Shown in pieces: positions 61,826 to 64,000 of a stretch of 64,000 bases of DNA (positions within the stretch are counted from its first letter, which is position 1; every line of letters begins with the position of its first letter). The stretch covers positions 2,914,001 to 2,978,000 of the forward strand of contig NZ_CP082904.1 in assembly GCF_023517775.1 (NCBI RefSeq). Reading direction: 5' to 3'. The DNA comes from Mixta hanseatica (GTDB taxonomy: Bacteria; Pseudomonadota; Gammaproteobacteria; Enterobacterales; Enterobacteriaceae). The translations under genes and the position numbers were made by a program. The notes under the pieces were generated by a model. The model was not told the DNA's origin. It ran no database searches and saw only the letters and a program-made list of their open reading frames with translations.

Positions 61826-62737
61826 TCAGGCCTCTTGGCTTTCCGCTTTCGGCTCATCCGGCAGCTCATCACTGTCAGACAGCGGCGCAGGCAGATTCTG
61901 CATTTTCGCCAGCAGGCTTGCCAGTTTAAAGCGCATTTCCGGACGACGGATAATCATATCGATCGCGCCTTTTTCAATCAGGAATTCGCTGCGCTGGAAG
62001 CCCGGCGGCAATTTCTCACGTACCGTCTGCTCAATCACGCGCGGGCCGGCAAAGCCAATCAGCGCTTTCGGTTCCGCCACGTTCAGGTCGCCCAGCATGG
62101 CGAAACTGGCGGAGACGCCGCCCATGGTCGGGTCGGTCAAAACAGAGATATAAGGCAGACCGCGCTCGCGCATTTTCGCCAGCGCCGCACTGGTTTTCGC
62201 CATCTGCATCAGCGACATCAGCGCTTCCTGCATACGGGCGCCGCCGCTGGCGGAGAAACAGATCAGTGGGCAGTTATCTTCCAGCGCCTGCTCTACGGCA
62301 CGAACAAAACGCGCGCCGACGACGGAGCCCATTGAGCCGCCCATAAAAGAGAACTCAAACGCGGCGGCCACGATCGGCATGCTGTGCAGCGTACCTTTCA
62401 TGACAATCAGCGCGTCTTTCTCTTCGGTTTCTTTCTGCGCCGCAGCCAGACGATCCTTATACTTTTTGGAGTCGCGGAACTTGAGCACGTCTTTCGGCTC
62501 CAGTTCGCTGCCCAGCTCAACCAGCGTGCCCTGATCTAACAGGCTGTGCAGACGCTCGCGCGCGTGCATACGCATGTGATGATCGCATTTTGGACAAACT
62601 TCCAGGTTGCGCTCCAGCTCGGCACGGTAAAGCACCTGCCCGCAGCTGTCGCATTTTGTCCAGACCCCTTCAGGAATGTTTGCTCTGCGCGACGGGGTAA
62701 TTGTGCTCTTATTGAGAATTCGTTCAATCCAGCTCAT
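61826..62737 (-). CDS. accD: Acetyl-CoA carboxylase carboxyltransferase subunit beta
   Basis: 303 residues. Zinc ribbon with C29, C32, C48 and C51 ('[10 protein letters not shown]', 'EVCPKCDHH') and a crotonase-type carboxyltransferase domain ('[20 protein letters not shown]', 'GRSEFLI'-like C-terminal part '[17 protein letters not shown]'). Works with AccA to make malonyl-CoA for fatty acid synthesis. A 147-base gap upstream (62738-62884) presumably holds its promoter; nothing else was seen there. Confidence 0.97.
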   Translation of the reverse strand: MSWIERILNKSTITPSRRANIPEGVWTKCDSCGQVLYRAELERNLEVCPKCDHHMRMHARERLHSLLDQGTLVELGSELEPKDVLKFRDSKKYKDRLAAAQKETEEKDALIVMKGTLHSMPIVAAAFEFSFMGGSMGSVVGARFVRAVEQALEDNCPLICFSASGGARMQEALMSLMQMAKTSAALAKMRERGLPYISVLTDPTMGGVSASFAMLGDLNVAEPKALIGFAGPRVIEQTVREKLPPGFQRSEFLIEKGAIDMIIRRPEMRFKLASLLAKMQNLPAPLSDSDELPDEPKAESQEA

Positions 62738-62884
62738 TGATGACCTTTCTGTTTGAACCTGGTGAGACCAGTTTTTCTTGTTGCTGCTGAAGCCGTCTTC
62801 AGCAGACCATAAATGTCGCTCATTAAACCATAACCATTACGCGCTGTGGATAAAAATCTGGTCATACCGGTTGACGCCGATAGC

Positions 62885-63547
62885 TTAAGGCTGTTTTTGC
62901 TGGCGGGCCGCACGGCGATGACGCCACACTTCCACGACGCCCGGCAGTATCGATACCACGATAATCGCCACAATCAACAGCTTCAGGTTTTCCTGTACCA
63001 TCGGCAGGGCGCCAAAGAAGTAGCCCGCATAGGAGAACAACAGCACCCACAGCAGCGCGCCGGTTACGTTAAACAGCGCGAAATGGCGCCAGGACATATG
63101 CCCCATGCCTGCGACGAACGGCGCAAAGGTGCGAACGATCGGCACGAAGCGCGCAAGAATAATGGTTTTTCCGCCGTGACGCTCGTAAAAAGCGTGGGTT
63201 TTATCCAGATAGCTGCGGCGAAAGATACGCGAATCAGGGTTACTGAATAACTTTGCGCCAAACAGTCGCCCAATGGTGTAGTTCACCGCATCGCCCAGCA
63301 CCGCGGCGATCGCCAACAATGTCACCATAAGATGAACGTTCAAATCATTATCAGGCAGCGCCGCCAGCGCGCCGGCAACAAACAGCAGGGAATCGCCTGG
63401 TAAAAAAGGCGTCACCACCAGTCCGGTTTCGCAAAACAAAATCAGAAACAGAATGGCGTAAACCCAAATGCCATACTGCGCCACCAGCTCGGCCATATGG
63501 ACATCAATATGCAGGATAAAATCGACAACAAAACGGATTAGATCCAT
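62885..63547 (-). CDS. dedA: DedA-family inner-membrane protein
   Basis: 220 residues (E. coli DedA 219), polytopic membrane protein of the DedA/VTT family linked to lipid scrambling and membrane homeostasis. Family segments '[26 protein letters not shown]', '[13 protein letters not shown]' and '[19 protein letters not shown]' are visible. Starts 33 bases after truA. Confidence 0.95.
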   Translation of the reverse strand: MDLIRFVVDFILHIDVHMAELVAQYGIWVYAILFLILFCETGLVVTPFLPGDSLLFVAGALAALPDNDLNVHLMVTLLAIAAVLGDAVNYTIGRLFGAKLFSNPDSRIFRRSYLDKTHAFYERHGGKTIILARFVPIVRTFAPFVAGMGHMSWRHFALFNVTGALLWVLLFSYAGYFFGALPMVQENLKLLIVAIIVVSILPGVVEVWRHRRAARQQKQP

Positions 63548-63580
63548 AACTCTTCCTTAGTGAGTGGCAGCGCCTGAAAG

Positions 63581-64000
63581 TTAATCTTCAAGAAAAAGCG
63601 GCCCCATCGGGGGCTGCGGTAAAGCAAAATGCGCCGGATAATCAACGGCGACCAGATAAAGGCCCTCCGCTTTCGCCGTCGCGGCGGCCAGCTTGCGATC
63701 TTTGGCCGCCAGCAGCTCCGCCATCCAGCCTTCGGGCTGATTGCCGCAGCCGATTTCCAGCAAACTGCCAACAATATTGCGCACCATATGGTGAACAAAG
63801 GCGTTGGCCTTAATATCCACCACCACATAACTGCCGTGGCGGCTAACGTTAAGGTGTATCACATTGCGCCACGGGGTACGTGACTGGCACTGCACCGCCC
63901 GAAACGAGGTAAAATCGTTTTCACCCAGCAGGCACTGTCCGGCGCGCTGCATTTTTTCCGTATCCAGCGGCAGATGAAAATGGGTCACGCCGCCGTGCAA
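63581..64000 (-). CDS. truA: tRNA pseudouridine(38-40) synthase TruA, 5' part outside the window
   Basis: The last 139 codons of TruA; the N-terminal half with the catalytic Asp lies beyond base 64000. C-terminal hallmarks '[18 protein letters not shown]', '[25 protein letters not shown]' and the end '[13 protein letters not shown]' match E. coli TruA. Modifies U38-U40 in the anticodon arm. Confidence 0.96.
   Translation of the reverse strand: MHGGVTHFHLPLDTEKMQRAGQCLLGENDFTSFRAVQCQSRTPWRNVIHLNVSRHGSYVVVDIKANAFVHHMVRNIVGSLLEIGCGNQPEGWMAELLAAKDRKLAAATAKAEGLYLVAVDYPAHFALPQPPMGPLFLED

Overview
This window comes from the chromosome of an Enterobacterales bacterium, most likely a member of the Erwiniaceae (Pantoea/Mixta/Erwinia). 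This is inferred from the proteins, which look orthologous to E. coli at high identity as I recall them, and from gene order: nrdB-yfaE, the men cluster, elaB/elaA, nuoA-N, lrhA, alaA-yfbR-yfbS-yfbT-yfbU-yfbV, ackA-pta, yfcD/yfcF/yfcH, hisJQMP, ubiX, cvpA-purF, dedD-folC-accD-dedA-truA. No rRNA, tRNA, CRISPR array or complete insertion sequence was seen.

Layout. 1-2.6 kb: the 3' part of nrdB, its ferredoxin yfaE, and the CinA-like yfaY. 2.8-5.1 kb: two genes not found here in E. coli, a monofunctional haem catalase and a HigB/HigA toxin-antitoxin pair. 5.2-12.2 kb: the menaquinone operon menF-D-H-B-C-E with overlapping genes. 12.4-15.8 kb: elaB, a Tat-exported OpgD, a ChrR-type quinone reductase and elaA. 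16-31.1 kb: the complete 13-gene respiratory complex I operon (nuoC and nuoD fused), preceded by a long upstream region and lrhA. 33.7-43 kb: alaA, yfbR, yfbS, yfbT, yfbU, yfbV and the acetate pair ackA-pta. 43.4-47.2 kb: an unrecognised four-helix membrane protein, yfcD, yfcF and yfcH; yfcC, yfcE, yfcG and folX of the E. coli order are absent. 47.2-51.1 kb: the histidine ABC transporter hisJQMP behind a candidate sigma-54/NtrC promoter, then ubiX. 59-64 kb: cvpA-purF with a PurR box, dedD, folC, accD, dedA and the 3' part of truA.

The accessory region of most interest lies at 51.1-57.6 kb, between ubiX and purF, which are adjacent in E. coli. After a LysR/aldo-keto reductase pair and an MFS remnant comes a tandemly duplicated, polymorphic-toxin-like locus. 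Reading on the minus strand it runs: purF, a 380-residue-scale toxin-like gene (363 aa) with its own small downstream gene (145 aa, putative immunity), a decayed copy of the purF 3' end, then a second toxin-like gene broken by an amber codon and followed by a different small gene (79 aa). The first ~225 codons of the two toxin-like genes are almost identical at DNA level (2 differences over 691 bp), while the C-terminal tips and the small partner genes are unrelated. This is the arrangement expected of toxin-tip/immunity replacement with displacement of the older cassette, here using the 3' end of purF as part of the repeated unit. I do not recognise the conserved N-terminal domain.

Functionally the core genes serve deoxynucleotide supply (nrdB, yfaE, yfbR), quinone synthesis and respiration (men, ubiX, nuo), overflow metabolism (ackA-pta), alanine and purine synthesis (alaA, purF), folate and lipid synthesis (folC, accD) and amino-acid uptake (his).
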